Source: Lysinibacillus sp. SGAir0095 (lineage in GTDB: Bacteria; Bacillota; Bacilli; Bacillales_A; Planococcaceae). Taken from it: a DNA stretch of 48,000 nucleotides. The stretch's first letter is position 1; each line of letters starts with the position of its first letter. Both the position numbers and the translations under genes were made by a program. Of the stretch, positions 38,843 to 48,000 are shown in pieces. The notes under the pieces were generated by a model that ran no database searches, had not been told where the DNA came from, and saw nothing but the letters and a program-made list of their open reading frames with translations. The stretch covers positions 72,001 to 120,000 of the forward strand of contig NZ_CP028083.1 of NCBI RefSeq assembly GCF_005491425.1, in the 5' to 3' direction.

Positions 38843-40897
38843 ATGAATCGAATATTTCGATACACCATATTTTACTTATTAATTTTTCTCGTGATAATCG
38901 GTATTTTTGGAACTTTCAATGGAGGAAATACACCTTCAGAAGAGTTAACGTATCACGAGTTTTTAGAGGCATTAGATACAGGTACAATTGAAAAGGCGAA
39001 TATTCAACCTGACGCAGGTGTACTTGTAGTAGAAGGGGAGTTAAAGGGAGCTAAAGAAGGGCAAACCTTTATTGTTAATCTCCCACAGGATAACCAAGCT
39101 TTAATGACAAAGATTAATGAAACAGCGGCAAATAATCCGAATATTAATTGGCTAAAAGCCCCAGAAACTAGCGGGTGGGTTCAATTCTTTACCGGTATTA
39201 TCCCGTTCATCATTATTATCATTTTATTCTTCTTCCTATTGAGTCAATCTCAAGGTGGCGGTAATAAAGTGATGAACTTCGGAAAAAGTAAAGCGAAGTT
39301 ATACGACACTGAAAAGAAAAAAGTACGATTTAATGATGTTGCTGGTGCAGATGAAGAAAAAGCTGAACTAGTTGAGGTAGTAGACTTCTTAAAAGATCAT
39401 CGTAAATTTACTGAAATGGGTGCACGTATACCAAAAGGTATTTTACTAGTAGGTCCTCCTGGGACAGGTAAGACATTACTTGCTCGTGCGGTTGCTGGAG
39501 AGGCTGGCGTACCATTCTTCTCGATTTCAGGTTCTGACTTCGTAGAAATGTTCGTCGGTGTTGGTGCAAGCCGTGTTCGTGACTTATTCGAAAATGCAAA
39601 GAAAAATGCACCATGTATCATCTTTATCGATGAAATTGATGCAGTTGGTCGTCAACGTGGAGCAGGACTTGGTGGCGGTCACGATGAGCGTGAACAAACG
39701 CTAAACCAATTGCTTGTAGAAATGGATGGGTTCGGCGTAAATGAAGGTATTATCATTATCGCTGCGACTAACCGACCAGATATTTTAGACCCAGCGTTAC
39801 TTCGTCCAGGACGTTTTGACCGTCAAATTACTGTTGGTCGTCCAGACGTTAAAGGCCGTGAGCAAATCTTAAAAGTACACGCACGTAACAAACCATTACG
39901 TGAAGATGTAGATCTTAAAGCGATTGCTCAACGTACACCGGGCTTCTCGGGTGCCGATTTAGAAAACTTGCTAAACGAAGCGGCACTTGTTGCTACTCGT
40001 CGTAGTAAGAAGAAAATCGATATGATGGATATTGATGAAGCAACTGATCGTGTTATTGCAGGTCCAGCAAAATCAAGTCGTGTTATATCTGAAAAAGAAC
40101 GTAATATTGTTGCCTTCCATGAAGCTGGTCACGTTGTTGTTGGTTTAACTTTAGACCAGGCTGAAAAAGTGCATAAAGTGACAATTGTTCCTCGTGGTCA
40201 AGCGGGAGGTTATGCAGTAATGCTTCCTAAAGAGGATCGTTACTTCATGACTAAACCAGAGTTATTAGACAAAATTGCCGGGCTATTAGGAGGTCGTGTT
40301 GCCGAGGACATCACATTCGGTGAAGTATCAACAGGCGCACATAATGACTTCCAACGTGCTACTGGTATTGCTCGTTCGATGGTTACAGAATATGGGATGA
40401 GTGATAAGTTAGGACCAATGCAATTCGGTTCTTCACAAGGTGGTAACGTGTTCTTAGGCCGTGACTTTAACTCGGAACAAAACTATTCTGACTCGATTGC
40501 ATATGAAATCGACAAAGAAATGCAATCCATTATCGTGGATCAGTATGAACGTACAAAACAAATCCTAACGGAAAAACGTGATTTATTAACATTAATCGCT
40601 AAAACATTACTTGATGTAGAAACTTTAGATGCTGCACAAATTGAGCATTTAAGAGATCACGGGACCCTTCCAGAGCGTAAAGATTATTCAAAGGTTGAAG
40701 AAAATGCATCAGTTGAATTATCTAAGCCAAGCTCGGATAACCTTGAATCAAAAGATTTAGCAGTTGAAACTGCAGGTAATACGTCGTTGGAAAAAGAAAT
40801 TGTAGGTCAAACACCCGACCCGGCGGTAACGAATTTACCAAAAGAAAATGATTCAACTCAATCAACTGACGGTGTCAAAGAAGATCGAGAAAAATAA
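38843..40897 (+). CDS. ftsH: ATP-dependent zinc metalloprotease FtsH
   Basis: FtsH is a membrane-anchored hexameric AAA+ protease that degrades misfolded membrane proteins and regulators. The 684-residue protein has membrane segments at about 7-25 and 115-137 flanking an extracellular domain. The AAA+ module has Walker A GPPGTGKT (about 203-210), [15 protein letters not shown] and the arginine-finger region RPGRFDRQI. The zinc site is HEAGH (about 426-430). GAGGAGG lies 6 bases before the ATG. The C-terminal tail after about 610 is long, acidic and low-complexity, and the protein is some 45 residues longer than the B. subtilis one. Confidence 0.97.
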   Translation: MNRIFRYTIFYLLIFLVIIGIFGTFNGGNTPSEELTYHEFLEALDTGTIEKANIQPDAGVLVVEGELKGAKEGQTFIVNLPQDNQALMTKINETAANNPNINWLKAPETSGWVQFFTGIIPFIIIIILFFFLLSQSQGGGNKVMNFGKSKAKLYDTEKKKVRFNDVAGADEEKAELVEVVDFLKDHRKFTEMGARIPKGILLVGPPGTGKTLLARAVAGEAGVPFFSISGSDFVEMFVGVGASRVRDLFENAKKNAPCIIFIDEIDAVGRQRGAGLGGGHDEREQTLNQLLVEMDGFGVNEGIIIIAATNRPDILDPALLRPGRFDRQITVGRPDVKGREQILKVHARNKPLREDVDLKAIAQRTPGFSGADLENLLNEAALVATRRSKKKIDMMDIDEATDRVIAGPAKSSRVISEKERNIVAFHEAGHVVVGLTLDQAEKVHKVTIVPRGQAGGYAVMLPKEDRYFMTKPELLDKIAGLLGGRVAEDITFGEVSTGAHNDFQRATGIARSMVTEYGMSDKLGPMQFGSSQGGNVFLGRDFNSEQNYSDSIAYEIDKEMQSIIVDQYERTKQILTEKRDLLTLIAKTLLDVETLDAAQIEHLRDHGTLPERKDYSKVEENASVELSKPSSDNLESKDLAVETAGNTSLEKEIVGQTPDPAVTNLPKENDSTQSTDGVKEDREK

Positions 40898-40945
40898 TCA
40901 TTTCATAAAGTGGTAGGATTCAAACAAAAGAATTAAATGATTTTG

Positions 40946-40987
40946 GACTGAATGAGTATGCTAAGGCAATGCTCATTCAGTTTTTTA
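40946..40987 (+). terminator. Terminator after ftsH
   Basis: CTGAATGAG pairs perfectly with CTCATTCAG around a 14-base loop, followed by six T residues. Confidence 0.9.
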
Positions 40988-41105
40988 TTTTTAGATTGTT
41001 TGATGAAAGAGTCGAAGAAAGTATTTTTCCATTCACAATCTCTTTGTTTTGACTCTGAGACGAGCAAATACTTAATTGTAAATTGAGGAAGTGATTGAAA
41101 GTAGT

Positions 41106-41114
41106 TGGTATAAT
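41106..41114 (+). promoter_or_regulatory. Extended -10 element upstream of coaX
   Basis: TGGTATAAT is a full extended -10 (TGn before TATAAT), about 75 bases before coaX. No convincing -35 is seen. The rest of the ~290-base ftsH-coaX gap holds only the ftsH terminator. Confidence 0.5.
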
Positions 41115-41188
41115 TGTTATGACTGTGTATATGTACCAATAATATGATATTATTTTTTAAAATTGGACTAAAAATTAGGTGTGATTAG

Positions 41189-41959
41189 ATGATCCTTGTA
41201 CTGAATGCAGGCAATTCGAATATTGCCTTGGGAATATATGAGCAGGATAAATTAAAGCATCATTGGCGAATGGAAACAAATCGTCATAAAACAGAAGATG
41301 AATATGCCATGCATGTGAAATCGTTTTTTTCGCATGTTCAAATTTCTTTTAATGATATAAAAGGAATTATCATATCGTCAGTTGTTCCGCCAATCATGTA
41401 TGTATTAGAAGAAATGTGCCGAAAATATTTTCATATTAAGCCGTTAATAGTGGGTCCGGGAGTCAAAAATGGGTTAAACATTAAATATGAAAATCCGCGA
41501 GAAGTAGGAGCTGATCGAATAGTAAATGCTGTTGCGGCTCTTGAAGAGTACGGGGGTAAAAACCCGTTGATTGTTATCGATTTTGGAACTGCTATAACAT
41601 ATTGCTTTATAAATGAAAAAGGTGACTATCTCGGTGGCGCGATTGCTCCTGGAGTTGCTATATCCACAGAGGCACTGTACTCACGAGCTTCAAAATTACC
41701 CCGTATTGAAATAACGCGACCTACCAATGTTATTGGTAAAAATACAGTTTCAGCAATGCAGGCCGGTGTCATATTTGGTTTTGTCGGTCAAGTTGAAGGG
41801 ATTGTTAGTCGAATGAAAGAAAATAGCAAAGTAGAACCACTCGTAGTAGCAACGGGAAGTTTGGCAAAGCTAATAGCGAATGAAACGACAATGATTGATA
41901 TTGTGGATGAATTATTAACGTTAAAGGGCTTACATGTCATTTATAAAAGAAACCAATAA
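41189..41959 (+). CDS. coaX: Type III pantothenate kinase
   Basis: CoaX phosphorylates pantothenate in the first step of coenzyme A synthesis. The 256-residue protein of the ASKHA fold has [16 protein letters not shown] at the N-terminus (phosphate-binding loop), [17 protein letters not shown], the catalytic [14 protein letters not shown], and [23 protein letters not shown] precedes the ATG. hslO starts 18 bases after it, and a parvulin foldase then overlaps hslO, so these three form an operon. Confidence 0.96.
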   Translation: MILVLNAGNSNIALGIYEQDKLKHHWRMETNRHKTEDEYAMHVKSFFSHVQISFNDIKGIIISSVVPPIMYVLEEMCRKYFHIKPLIVGPGVKNGLNIKYENPREVGADRIVNAVAALEEYGGKNPLIVIDFGTAITYCFINEKGDYLGGAIAPGVAISTEALYSRASKLPRIEITRPTNVIGKNTVSAMQAGVIFGFVGQVEGIVSRMKENSKVEPLVVATGSLAKLIANETTMIDIVDELLTLKGLHVIYKRNQ

Positions 41960-41977
41960 GAAATGAGGAATAGCTTC

Positions 41978-42862
41978 ATGAGTGATTACCTAATTAGAGC
42001 ATTAGGATTTAATGGGAATGTGCGTGCATTTGCAGCAAGAACGACAGAGACGGTTGGAGAAGCGCAGAAGAGGCATAATACATGGCCAACTGCAACGGCT
42101 GCAATAGGTCGTTCAATGACTGCAACTGTCATGATGGGTGCGATGTTAAAAGGTGAAGATAAACTAACGGTGAAGATTGAAGGAAACGGTCCAATTGGTC
42201 CAATGGTGATCGATGCCAACGCAAAAGGAGAAGTTCGTGGTTTTGTCACAAATCCACAAGTTCATTTTGACTTAAATGATGTCGGGAAACTTGATGTCCG
42301 TCGTGCAGTTGGAACAGAAGGTGCGCTTACAGTTGTAAAGGACTTAGGTCTACGTGATATGTTCACAGGACAAACACCTATCGTTTCTGGCGAGATTGCA
42401 GAAGACTTCACCTATTATTTTGCTGTATCTGAACAAGTTCCTTCTTCTGTAGGACTGGGAGTACTTGTTAATCCGGATAATAGTGTATTAGCAGCAGGTG
42501 GCTTTATCATTCAATTACTGCCTGGATGCGATGAAGAAACGATATCTGAAATCGAAAAACATTTACAAAATATCGAACCTGTTTCAAAAATGATTGAAAA
42601 AGGTTTAACTCCAGAACAAATTTTAGAGGTAGTGTTAGGTGAAAATAATGTTCAGGTACTTAGTAAGTCTCCAGTAGAATTTAAATGTCAATGTTCTAAA
42701 GAGCGTTTTGGTGCAGCGATTATGAGTTTGGGTGCTCAGGAAATTCAAGAAATGATCGACGAGGATGGAGGAGCAGAAGCGGAGTGCCATTTCTGCTTAG
42801 AAAAATATCAATTCGATCAACAGGATCTTGAAGGATTTATCAATGAAATCAAAGCACAGTAA
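41978..42862 (+). CDS. hslO: Redox-regulated chaperone Hsp33
   Basis: Hsp33 is a holdase chaperone switched on by oxidation of its zinc-bound cysteines. The 294-residue protein has the N-terminal core ([21 protein letters not shown]) and the C-terminal redox switch with CxC at 237/239 ([10 protein letters not shown]) and CxxC at 270/273 (CHFC). The ATG has GAGGA 9 bases upstream; an in-frame ATG five codons earlier lacks a site. The 3' end overlaps the next gene by 20 bases. Confidence 0.96.
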   Translation: MSDYLIRALGFNGNVRAFAARTTETVGEAQKRHNTWPTATAAIGRSMTATVMMGAMLKGEDKLTVKIEGNGPIGPMVIDANAKGEVRGFVTNPQVHFDLNDVGKLDVRRAVGTEGALTVVKDLGLRDMFTGQTPIVSGEIAEDFTYYFAVSEQVPSSVGLGVLVNPDNSVLAAGGFIIQLLPGCDEETISEIEKHLQNIEPVSKMIEKGLTPEQILEVVLGENNVQVLSKSPVEFKCQCSKERFGAAIMSLGAQEIQEMIDEDGGAEAECHFCLEKYQFDQQDLEGFINEIKAQ

Positions 42863-43796
42863 TTACGCAAATCAAGCTGTAAGCCAAACGCCTTCTACGC
42901 AACGGAGACTTAAAACAAAACCAACTTTAACATTATTAGCGATCTTATTTATAGGGAATATTCTATGGTTCATTCTTTGGATCTGGCCAGAAGGTAAACA
43001 ACAGGATGGTGGCGACGAAATTGTCGCTACCATTGATGAATCGAAGATAACGCGCCAGGACTGGATGGCTGCCATGGAAAGTAGATACGGGAAAGAGACG
43101 CTACAAACCTTAGTGAATGAAGCCGTTATGGAAAAAGCGGCAAAAGAGTATGATATTAAGGTCTCGGATGAAGAGATTGATTTAGAGATAGCCCTCATGC
43201 GATCTGCACAGGATAAGACCGATACGACCATTCAAGAATTAACAGATGAGCAGCTGCATCAAAAAGTACGAGCACAGCTCATTCTTGAAAAGGTACTGAC
43301 AAAAGACGTTGTAACTGATGAAGAGCAAGTAGCAGATTACTACGAAGACAACCAATCGCTTTATAACATCCCAACTACATATAGAACAAGCATCATAATA
43401 GTAGAGTCAGAGAAGGATGCAACAAGTGTTCAAAAAGAACTTGAAGAAGGTTCGGACTTTTCTGTTCTAGCACGTGAACGATCACTTGACACAACTTCAG
43501 CAAGTTTAGGCGGAGATATTGGATTTATTACAAAATCTCAGAAAAACATAGACACAAGTATTCCACAAGCTGTCCAGGATTTAAGCACCGGTGATATAAG
43601 TGAACCATTTGTTATGAACGATGGACGTTACGGTATCGTCTATGTGAACGAAGTTAACGATGGTAAGTCGTTTACATATGAAGAGGTAAAAGGGCATGTT
43701 GAGCGAGTTTTATCTTTAGAACAATTGCCAACTTCCGTTACTCCGGAGGCATTTTGGAAAGAATTTAATGCGACTTGGTTCTATGGGGAGTCTTAA
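42843..43796 (+). CDS. yacD: Parvulin-type peptidyl-prolyl isomerase, membrane-anchored (YacD-like)
   Basis: This 317-residue foldase relative has one N-terminal membrane segment (about 29-47) after a basic cytoplasmic tail, a SurA/PrsA-like N-terminal domain (about 60-165) and a parvulin domain (about 175-270, with [29 protein letters not shown] and GGDIGFI). No lipobox cysteine is seen, so it is a membrane-anchored protein rather than a PrsA-type lipoprotein. It probably assists folding of exported proteins. AAGGA lies 7 bases before the ATG inside hslO. The same gene order (hslO-yacD-cysK) occurs in B. subtilis. Confidence 0.9.
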   Translation: MKSKHSNYANQAVSQTPSTQRRLKTKPTLTLLAILFIGNILWFILWIWPEGKQQDGGDEIVATIDESKITRQDWMAAMESRYGKETLQTLVNEAVMEKAAKEYDIKVSDEEIDLEIALMRSAQDKTDTTIQELTDEQLHQKVRAQLILEKVLTKDVVTDEEQVADYYEDNQSLYNIPTTYRTSIIIVESEKDATSVQKELEEGSDFSVLARERSLDTTSASLGGDIGFITKSQKNIDTSIPQAVQDLSTGDISEPFVMNDGRYGIVYVNEVNDGKSFTYEEVKGHVERVLSLEQLPTSVTPEAFWKEFNATWFYGES

Positions 43797-43837
43797 ATGA
43801 ATTTGGTAAAATATTCTTAATATTTAATTCATTTTTA
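43795..43837 (+). terminator. AT-rich terminator after yacD
   Basis: AAATGAATT pairs perfectly with AATTCATTT, with an inner AATATT/AATATT arm, followed by a T-run. The stem begins in the stop codon. Confidence 0.65.
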
Positions 43838-43867
43838 TTGACATAAAGTATCACAAATTGGTAATAT
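43838..43867 (+). promoter_or_regulatory. Sigma-A promoter of cysK
   Basis: TTGACA, an 18-base spacer and TAATAT, 55 bases before the cysK start. Confidence 0.75.
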
Positions 43868-43881
43868 ACTAAATAGATAAA

Positions 43882-43900
43882 ACCTATTAATATAGTAGGT
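43882..43900. promoter_or_regulatory. Inverted repeat in the cysK leader, possible operator
   Basis: ACCTA and TAGGT are separated by 9 bases, centred about 17 bases after the predicted transcription start. The position suits a repressor; CymR regulates cysK in B. subtilis, but I cannot match the site to the CymR motif with certainty. Confidence 0.4.
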
Positions 43901-43922
43901 ATTGAGGAGAGGGATGACGATA

Positions 43923-44852
43923 ATGGGTAAATTAGCAAATTCAGTTGCGGAGTTAGTGGGGCAAACACCAATCGTAAAATTAAATCATGCAACAGGGGAA
44001 AACGAAGGAAACGTATATGTAAAATTAGAATTCTTCAACCCAGGTAGCTCTGTAAAAGACCGTATTGCTTTAGCGATGATCGAAGCTGCAGAAAAAGACG
44101 GTACATTACAACCAGGTGGTACAATTATTGAACCAACTTCAGGTAACACAGGTATTGGTTTAGCAATGGTAGCTGCTGCAAAAGGCTATCGTGCAATTTT
44201 AGTTATGCCTGAGACAATGAGTATCGAACGTCGTAAATTACTTCGCGCATATGGTGCTGAATTAGTACTAACACCTGGTCCAGAAGGAATGAAAGGTGCT
44301 ATCGCAAAAGCTGAGAGTTTAGCAAAAGAAAATGGTTACTTCTTACCTCAACAATTTGAAAACCAAGCAAATGCTGAAGTACACCGTTTAACTACAGGTC
44401 CAGAAATCGTCGAAGCATTTGAAGGGCTAAAGTTAGATGCATTCGTAGCTGGTATCGGAACTGGTGGTACAATCACTGGCGCTGGTGAAGTACTAAAAGA
44501 AAAATACCCTGAAATTGAAATCATCGCTGTTGAACCAAAAGATTCTCCAGTACTTTCAGGTGGTAACCCAGGTTCACACAAAATCCAAGGAATTGGTGCT
44601 GGATTTGTACCAAAAGTATTAAACACAGAAGTATACACTTCAATCTTCCCAGTAGATAACGAAACTGCTTTTGAAGTTGCTCGTAAAACAGGTCGTGAAG
44701 AAGGAGTTCTTGTAGGTATTTCTTCTGGAGCTGCAATCTATGCGGCAATCGAAACTGCTAAACGCCTTGGCAAAGGTTCAAACGTTTTAGCAATCGTTCC
44801 ATCAAACGGAGAGCGTTACCTATCTACAGCTCTTTATAACTTTGAAGACTAA
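43923..44852 (+). CDS. cysK: Cysteine synthase A (O-acetylserine thiol-lyase)
   Basis: CysK makes cysteine from O-acetylserine and sulfide with PLP. The 309-residue protein has the PLP lysine (K45) in [11 protein letters not shown], the substrate loop [12 protein letters not shown], the phosphate-binding [13 protein letters not shown] and the [11 protein letters not shown] segment. I start at ATG 43923 by the homologous N-terminus, with GAGGG 9 bases upstream; ATG 43914, three codons earlier, is also possible. Many codons end in A or T in a strongly biased way, suggesting high expression. The gene ends in a terminator; pabBAC, which follow in B. subtilis, are absent. Confidence 0.97.
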   Translation: MGKLANSVAELVGQTPIVKLNHATGENEGNVYVKLEFFNPGSSVKDRIALAMIEAAEKDGTLQPGGTIIEPTSGNTGIGLAMVAAAKGYRAILVMPETMSIERRKLLRAYGAELVLTPGPEGMKGAIAKAESLAKENGYFLPQQFENQANAEVHRLTTGPEIVEAFEGLKLDAFVAGIGTGGTITGAGEVLKEKYPEIEIIAVEPKDSPVLSGGNPGSHKIQGIGAGFVPKVLNTEVYTSIFPVDNETAFEVARKTGREEGVLVGISSGAAIYAAIETAKRLGKGSNVLAIVPSNGERYLSTALYNFED

Positions 44853-44868
44853 TTGAATTAAACCACTC

Positions 44869-44900
44869 TTGGCATTACCTCTACAGGTAATGCCTTTTTA
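44869..44900 (+). terminator. Terminator after cysK
   Basis: GGCATTACCT pairs perfectly with AGGTAATGCC around CTAC, followed by TTTTT. Confidence 0.93.
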
Positions 44901-44983
44901 TATGTGCGAAAGAGGAAAGCTTATGCTTTTTCTCTTAAAGGGATAAACTGTTGTCATGTCACGATAGATGCTTATCAAGAAAA

Positions 44984-45259
44984 TTACGTTTTTTTATTTT
45001 GAAGAATTTTTTTAATTTGTTTCATTTCCTTTTCTAAAATATCTATCCTCATTTGTAGATTTTGTAAATCAAGATTAGCATTGGAATTATTAGTATTTTG
45101 ATTACTTTTCTCTATTTCTTGCAGTGCTAGTGCAGCAGCAATTGTTGCAAGACCATCACCAAGAGTAGAAATTAAACCAGCAATTACTGCAAGTTGAGCA
45201 GCTTGATTCTCTGTATTAAGGTCTTGAATATTTTTATCAATATTTTTACCACTTTTCAT
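44984..45259 (-). CDS. Small uncharacterised protein with Ala-rich hydrophobic core and coiled coil
   Basis: I do not recognise this gene. It encodes 91 residues: a charged/Asn-rich N-terminus (1-18), an Ala/Leu/Gly-rich hydrophobic stretch of about 25 residues (20-45, including AVIAGLISTLGDGLATIAAA), an Asn/Ser-rich linker (52-62), and an amphipathic C-terminal helix (64-90) with heptad-like Leu/Ile spacing that suggests a coiled coil. AGGAGG lies 8-9 bases before the ATG on the minus strand. It occupies the place of pabBAC. A CATATGAT element about 45 bases upstream on the minus strand resembles a mother-cell sigma -10, without a clear -35. No function can be assigned. Confidence 0.7.
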   Translation of the reverse strand: MKSGKNIDKNIQDLNTENQAAQLAVIAGLISTLGDGLATIAAALALQEIEKSNQNTNNSNANLDLQNLQMRIDILEKEMKQIKKILQNKKT

Positions 45260-45547
45260 TAGATAGACCTCCTAAATATATAACTCATAAGCATCATATG
45301 CCACAATCATTTGCATGTGTGAGAAGTCGGAAGTTTTTATATGCAGGTGAAAGGAGGTTGGGCGAAAAGCTTGGAGGATGATTACTGTTTCTATAAAAGT
45401 TAAGCATTTAAAAATAAATTATACTAAGTTAATGGTAAAATTAATGGAGGTCGTGTCTTTATTAATTCCTTGGGAAATATTTTATTGGAAAAGTATTTCC
45501 TAAAATTACATAGAAAACAAACATTTTATAAAGAGAGGGTAAGCGAA
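45260..45547. other. Divergent intergenic region before folP
   Basis: No gene is supported in this ~290-base stretch. It must hold the promoter of the minus-strand gene at 44984-45259 and that of the fol operon. I see a hairpin GGAAATA/TATTTCC at 45474-45500 but no clean -35/-10 pair for folP. Confidence 0.45.
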
Positions 45548-46411
45548 ATGCTTTCGAAATATCCAAAACCATTAATCCTTAATAATATTGAACTTGATTA
45601 TAAGAAAGAAACATTTGTTATGGGTATCTTAAATGTAACCCCCGATTCATTTTCAGATGGAGGGCAATTTAATTCTGTTGATAGAGCTGTCCAGCATGCT
45701 AAAAAAATGGTTGAAGAGGGTGCTAAAATAATCGATATCGGGGGAGAGTCAACCCGACCTGGATATACAAGAATTTCAGATAATGAGGAAATTGCCCGCG
45801 TCGTGCCTGTCATAAAAGCGTTGTTAAAGGAAGTACCGGCTATACTTTCCATTGATACATATAAATCCGCAGTCGCAAGAGCAGCACTTGAAGCCGGTGC
45901 ACATATGATTAATGATATATGGGGGGCGAAAGCTGATCCTGAAATTGCTAAAGTTGCAGCTGAATTTAATGTTCCTATTATTTTAATGCACAATCGTGAA
46001 GATGAGTGCTATGACAATTACTTTACAGACTATATGGATGATCTAAAAAAGAGTATTGCTATTGTTAAAGAAGCTGGAGTGCCAGAAGAACATATTATTT
46101 TAGATCCAGGTATTGGCTTTGTGAAAAACCTGCAACAAAGTATTGAAACGATGCAACAATTAGAGGAACTGACCGCTATAGGCTTTCCGGTGCTGCTTGC
46201 GACTTCACGAAAACGAATGATTGGGACAATTCTTAACTTACCTTTAGAGGAAAGAGTTGAGGGAACAGCAGCGACTTGCGCATACGGTGTGATGAAAGGC
46301 TGCAATATTGTACGTGTTCATGATGTGAAAGAGGTGGCTCGTACCGTAAAAATGATTGATGCTTTAATGGGGAAATTTCAAGTTGATGAAGAGTTGCCTT
46401 CCAGACACTAG
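45548..46411 (+). CDS. folP: Dihydropteroate synthase
   Basis: FolP condenses dihydropterin pyrophosphate with p-aminobenzoate and is the sulfonamide target. The 287-residue TIM-barrel protein has MGILNVTPDSFSDGG, the pABA-binding loop IDIGGESTRPGYTRIS, ISLINDIWG-type INDIWGAKAD, and LLATSRKRMIG with the conserved Lys/Arg. I use the ATG with AGAGAGGG 8 bases upstream, giving the usual family length; the frame is open for 26 more codons upstream but without a ribosome binding site. folB follows after 17 bases. Confidence 0.96.
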   Translation: MLSKYPKPLILNNIELDYKKETFVMGILNVTPDSFSDGGQFNSVDRAVQHAKKMVEEGAKIIDIGGESTRPGYTRISDNEEIARVVPVIKALLKEVPAILSIDTYKSAVARAALEAGAHMINDIWGAKADPEIAKVAAEFNVPIILMHNREDECYDNYFTDYMDDLKKSIAIVKEAGVPEEHIILDPGIGFVKNLQQSIETMQQLEELTAIGFPVLLATSRKRMIGTILNLPLEERVEGTAATCAYGVMKGCNIVRVHDVKEVARTVKMIDALMGKFQVDEELPSRH

Positions 46412-46428
46412 ATTTAAGGAGAATGATT

Positions 46429-46800
46429 ATGGATTATATACATTTAAGAGATATGCAGTTTTTTGGCTACCATGGTGTTTTACCAGAAGAAAATGTACTA
46501 GGGCAAAGATTTAGAGCCACTGTTGCCTTGGCTGTGGATATTCAAAAAGCAGGACAAACAGATGATCTTCATAACACGGTAAGTTATGTAGGCGTCTATG
46601 ATATTTGTAAAGAAGTGATGGAGGGTCGTCCATTTAAGTTAATTGAGGCTGTAGCTGAAAGCATTGCAACTAAAATACTATCCGATTATAAAGGACAAGT
46701 ATATGGCTGTAAGGTTGAGGTTATTAAACCAGACCCGCCAATACCAGGACATTATAAAGAAGTAGCTGTTGAAATTGTAAGAGGGCGCTTTTATGAATAA
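46429..46800 (+). CDS. folB: Dihydroneopterin aldolase
   Basis: FolB converts dihydroneopterin to 6-hydroxymethyl-dihydropterin and glycolaldehyde. The 123-residue protein has IHLRDMQFFGYHGVLPEE with the substrate-binding region, the conserved VSYVGVYDI segment, LIEAVAESIA, and the active-site lysine region VEVIKPDPPIPG. AAGGAG lies 7 bases before this ATG; an ATG two codons earlier is too close to that site. The end overlaps folK by 8 bases. Confidence 0.96.
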   Translation: MDYIHLRDMQFFGYHGVLPEENVLGQRFRATVALAVDIQKAGQTDDLHNTVSYVGVYDICKEVMEGRPFKLIEAVAESIATKILSDYKGQVYGCKVEVIKPDPPIPGHYKEVAVEIVRGRFYE

Positions 46801-47305
46801 AGTTTATCTATCTATAGGTACAAATATAGGGGACAGGGAACAAAACTTAAAACTTGCACTTCAGCAGTTAGAAGGGAAGACGGATGTTAGTGTAAAGGCG
46901 ATATCCTCCATATACGAAACAGCACCTGTTGGCTATGTAGATCAGCCGGCATTTTTAAATATTGCCTTACTTATAGAAACATCTCACTCAGCTTTGGAGA
47001 TGCTGCAAATATGCCAATTTGTCGAGAATGAGCTAGGTCGTGTTCGTGAAATAAGGTGGGGTCCCCGAATTATAGACCTTGACATTTTACTCTATAATAA
47101 CGACAATATTGAAGTTGAAAACTTAATTGTTCCACATCCTAGAATGTTTGAAAGAGCCTTTGTATTAGTTCCGCTTTTAGAAATTGCTGATGGCTATGAA
47201 TCACCTCAGCTTGAAATGGCTAAATTCAGTTTAGAAAGTATGAATCTCGTGGCAGAAGGCATCACTAAATGGAAAACCATCAACAGTGCTGATGAATTTC
47301 TTTGA
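46793..47305 (+). CDS. folK: 6-hydroxymethyl-dihydropterin pyrophosphokinase
   Basis: FolK transfers pyrophosphate from ATP to hydroxymethyl-dihydropterin, making the substrate of FolP. The 170-residue protein has YLSIGTNIGDREQNL at the N-terminus, ISSIYETAPVGYVDQPAFLN, and the signature RWGPRIIDLDILLYNND with the two metal-binding aspartates. It overlaps folB by 8 bases, so folP-folB-folK is a compact operon supplying one continuous pathway. No yazB-type regulator follows; dus begins about 90 bases later. Confidence 0.97.
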   Translation: MNKVYLSIGTNIGDREQNLKLALQQLEGKTDVSVKAISSIYETAPVGYVDQPAFLNIALLIETSHSALEMLQICQFVENELGRVREIRWGPRIIDLDILLYNNDNIEVENLIVPHPRMFERAFVLVPLLEIADGYESPQLEMAKFSLESMNLVAEGITKWKTINSADEFL

Positions 47306-47398
47306 TTTATCGACTTATAACTAAGCAAATTATGATCTGTGATATATAGAAGTTTTTATAATAGGGAAGCTTGAAGTTCCCATAAGGAGGAGAAGGTT

Positions 47399-48000
47399 TT
47401 GACTGCACAAAATAAGCCGTTTCAAATCGGTGATATCGTAATGGATAACCGCGTCGTACTGGCTCCAATGGCTGGAGTTTGTAACTCGGCTTTCCGTCTG
47501 ACAGTAAAAGAATTCGGTGCGGGTTTAGTATACGCTGAAATGATCAGTGATAAAGGATTAGTTCAACGCAATAAAAAAACTTTGGATATGCTTTATATCG
47601 ATGAACGTGAAAACCCGCTTTCTTTACAAATCTTTGGTGGAGATAAAGAAACGTTAGTAGAGGCTGCACGATATGTTGATAAAAATACAAACGCAGATAT
47701 TATCGATATCAATATGGGCTGCCCAGTAAATAAAATCATTAAATGTGAAGCCGGAGCAAAATGGCTTCTTGACCCAAACAAAATCTACGAAATGGTATCA
47801 GCTGTAGTAGATGCTGTTGACAAACCTGTTAGTGTGAAAATGCGTATTGGGTGGGATGATGAGCATATTTTTGCGGTTGAAAATGCGCAAGCTGCAGAAC
47901 GTGCTGGTGCAGCGGCAATCGCAATGCACGGACGTACACGTGTGCAAATGTATGAAGGAAAGGCAAACTGGGATATTATCAAAGAAGTGAAGAAGAATAT
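47399..48000 (+). CDS. dusB: tRNA-dihydrouridine synthase, 3'-truncated by the window edge
   Basis: Dus enzymes reduce uridine to dihydrouridine in tRNA with FMN and NADPH. About 200 residues are visible: VLAPMAGVCNSAFRLTVKEFG with FMN contacts, LSLQIFGGDKE, the catalytic cysteine in DINMGCPVNKI, and AIAMHGRTRVQMYEG. The start is TTG with AAGGAGG 8 bases upstream; no in-frame ATG nearby fits better. It corresponds to B. subtilis yacF; DusB is the usual database label, and the modified tRNA position is not shown by sequence. Confidence 0.94.
   Translation, partial: MTAQNKPFQIGDIVMDNRVVLAPMAGVCNSAFRLTVKEFGAGLVYAEMISDKGLVQRNKKTLDMLYIDERENPLSLQIFGGDKETLVEAARYVDKNTNADIIDINMGCPVNKIIKCEAGAKWLLDPNKIYEMVSAVVDAVDKPVSVKMRIGWDDEHIFAVENAQAAERAGAAAIAMHGRTRVQMYEGKANWDIIKEVKKN

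Noticed and set aside
40933..41139. A 68-codon minus-strand frame between ftsH and coaX
   Set aside because: It has no ribosome binding site and crosses the ftsH terminator.
45470..45547. An N-terminal extension of folP by 26 codons
   Set aside because: There is no ribosome binding site at the TTG start. The ATG at 45548 has one and gives the normal family length.

Overview
The window is a core chromosomal segment of a low-GC, endospore-forming Gram-positive bacterium (Bacillales). Gene order follows the origin-proximal Bacillus subtilis block yaaO-tmk-...-ftsH-...-cysK-fol-dus almost one to one. Spore genes (sspF, spoVG, fin, spoVT, yabP, yabQ, spoIIE) and sporulation-type promoters show that it sporulates. 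The differences from B. subtilis (no yabG, yabS, yabT, pabBAC or yazB at the expected places) suggest a relative outside the B. subtilis group, perhaps Planococcaceae/Caryophanaceae such as Lysinibacillus or Solibacillus. The family is an inference and was not tested.

Layout. Bases 1-8115: a 5'-truncated nucleoside phosphorylase, a PLP decarboxylase (yaaO), then tmk, darA, yaaR, holB, ricT, yabA, trmN6, yazA, rsmI (DNA precursor supply, c-di-AMP sensing, replication and its control, RNA modification). Bases 8185-8950: abrB on the minus strand with a conserved tandem Spo0A operator, divergent from metG. Bases 8949-15724: metG, tatD, yabE, rnmV, ksgA, veg, sspF. Bases 15910-23508: ispE, purR, ridA, spoVG, glmU, prs, ctc, pth, fin. 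Bases 23715-33503: mfd, spoVT, the flippase yabM, yabN, rqcP, yabP, yabQ, divIC, yabR. Bases 33692-40897: a small minus-strand membrane protein, spoIIE, tilS, hpt, ftsH. Bases 41189-48000: coaX, hslO, a parvulin foldase, cysK, a small unknown minus-strand gene, folP, folB, folK and a 3'-truncated dus gene.

Nearly all genes run on the plus strand, as expected for leading-strand genes next to the origin. Only abrB and two small uncharacterised genes are reversed. Many transcription units end in clear intrinsic terminators. Promoter-like elements for sigma-A, sigma-H, sigma-F, sigma-E and sigma-G can be read directly, so much of the sporulation timing of this block can be inferred from sequence.

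I found no mobile element, CRISPR array, rRNA or tRNA gene, and no convincing new multi-gene system. The least explained items are the small gene at 44984-45259 sitting where pabBAC lies in B. subtilis, the 60-residue membrane protein at 33692-33874, and a structured non-coding stretch at 13369-13495.
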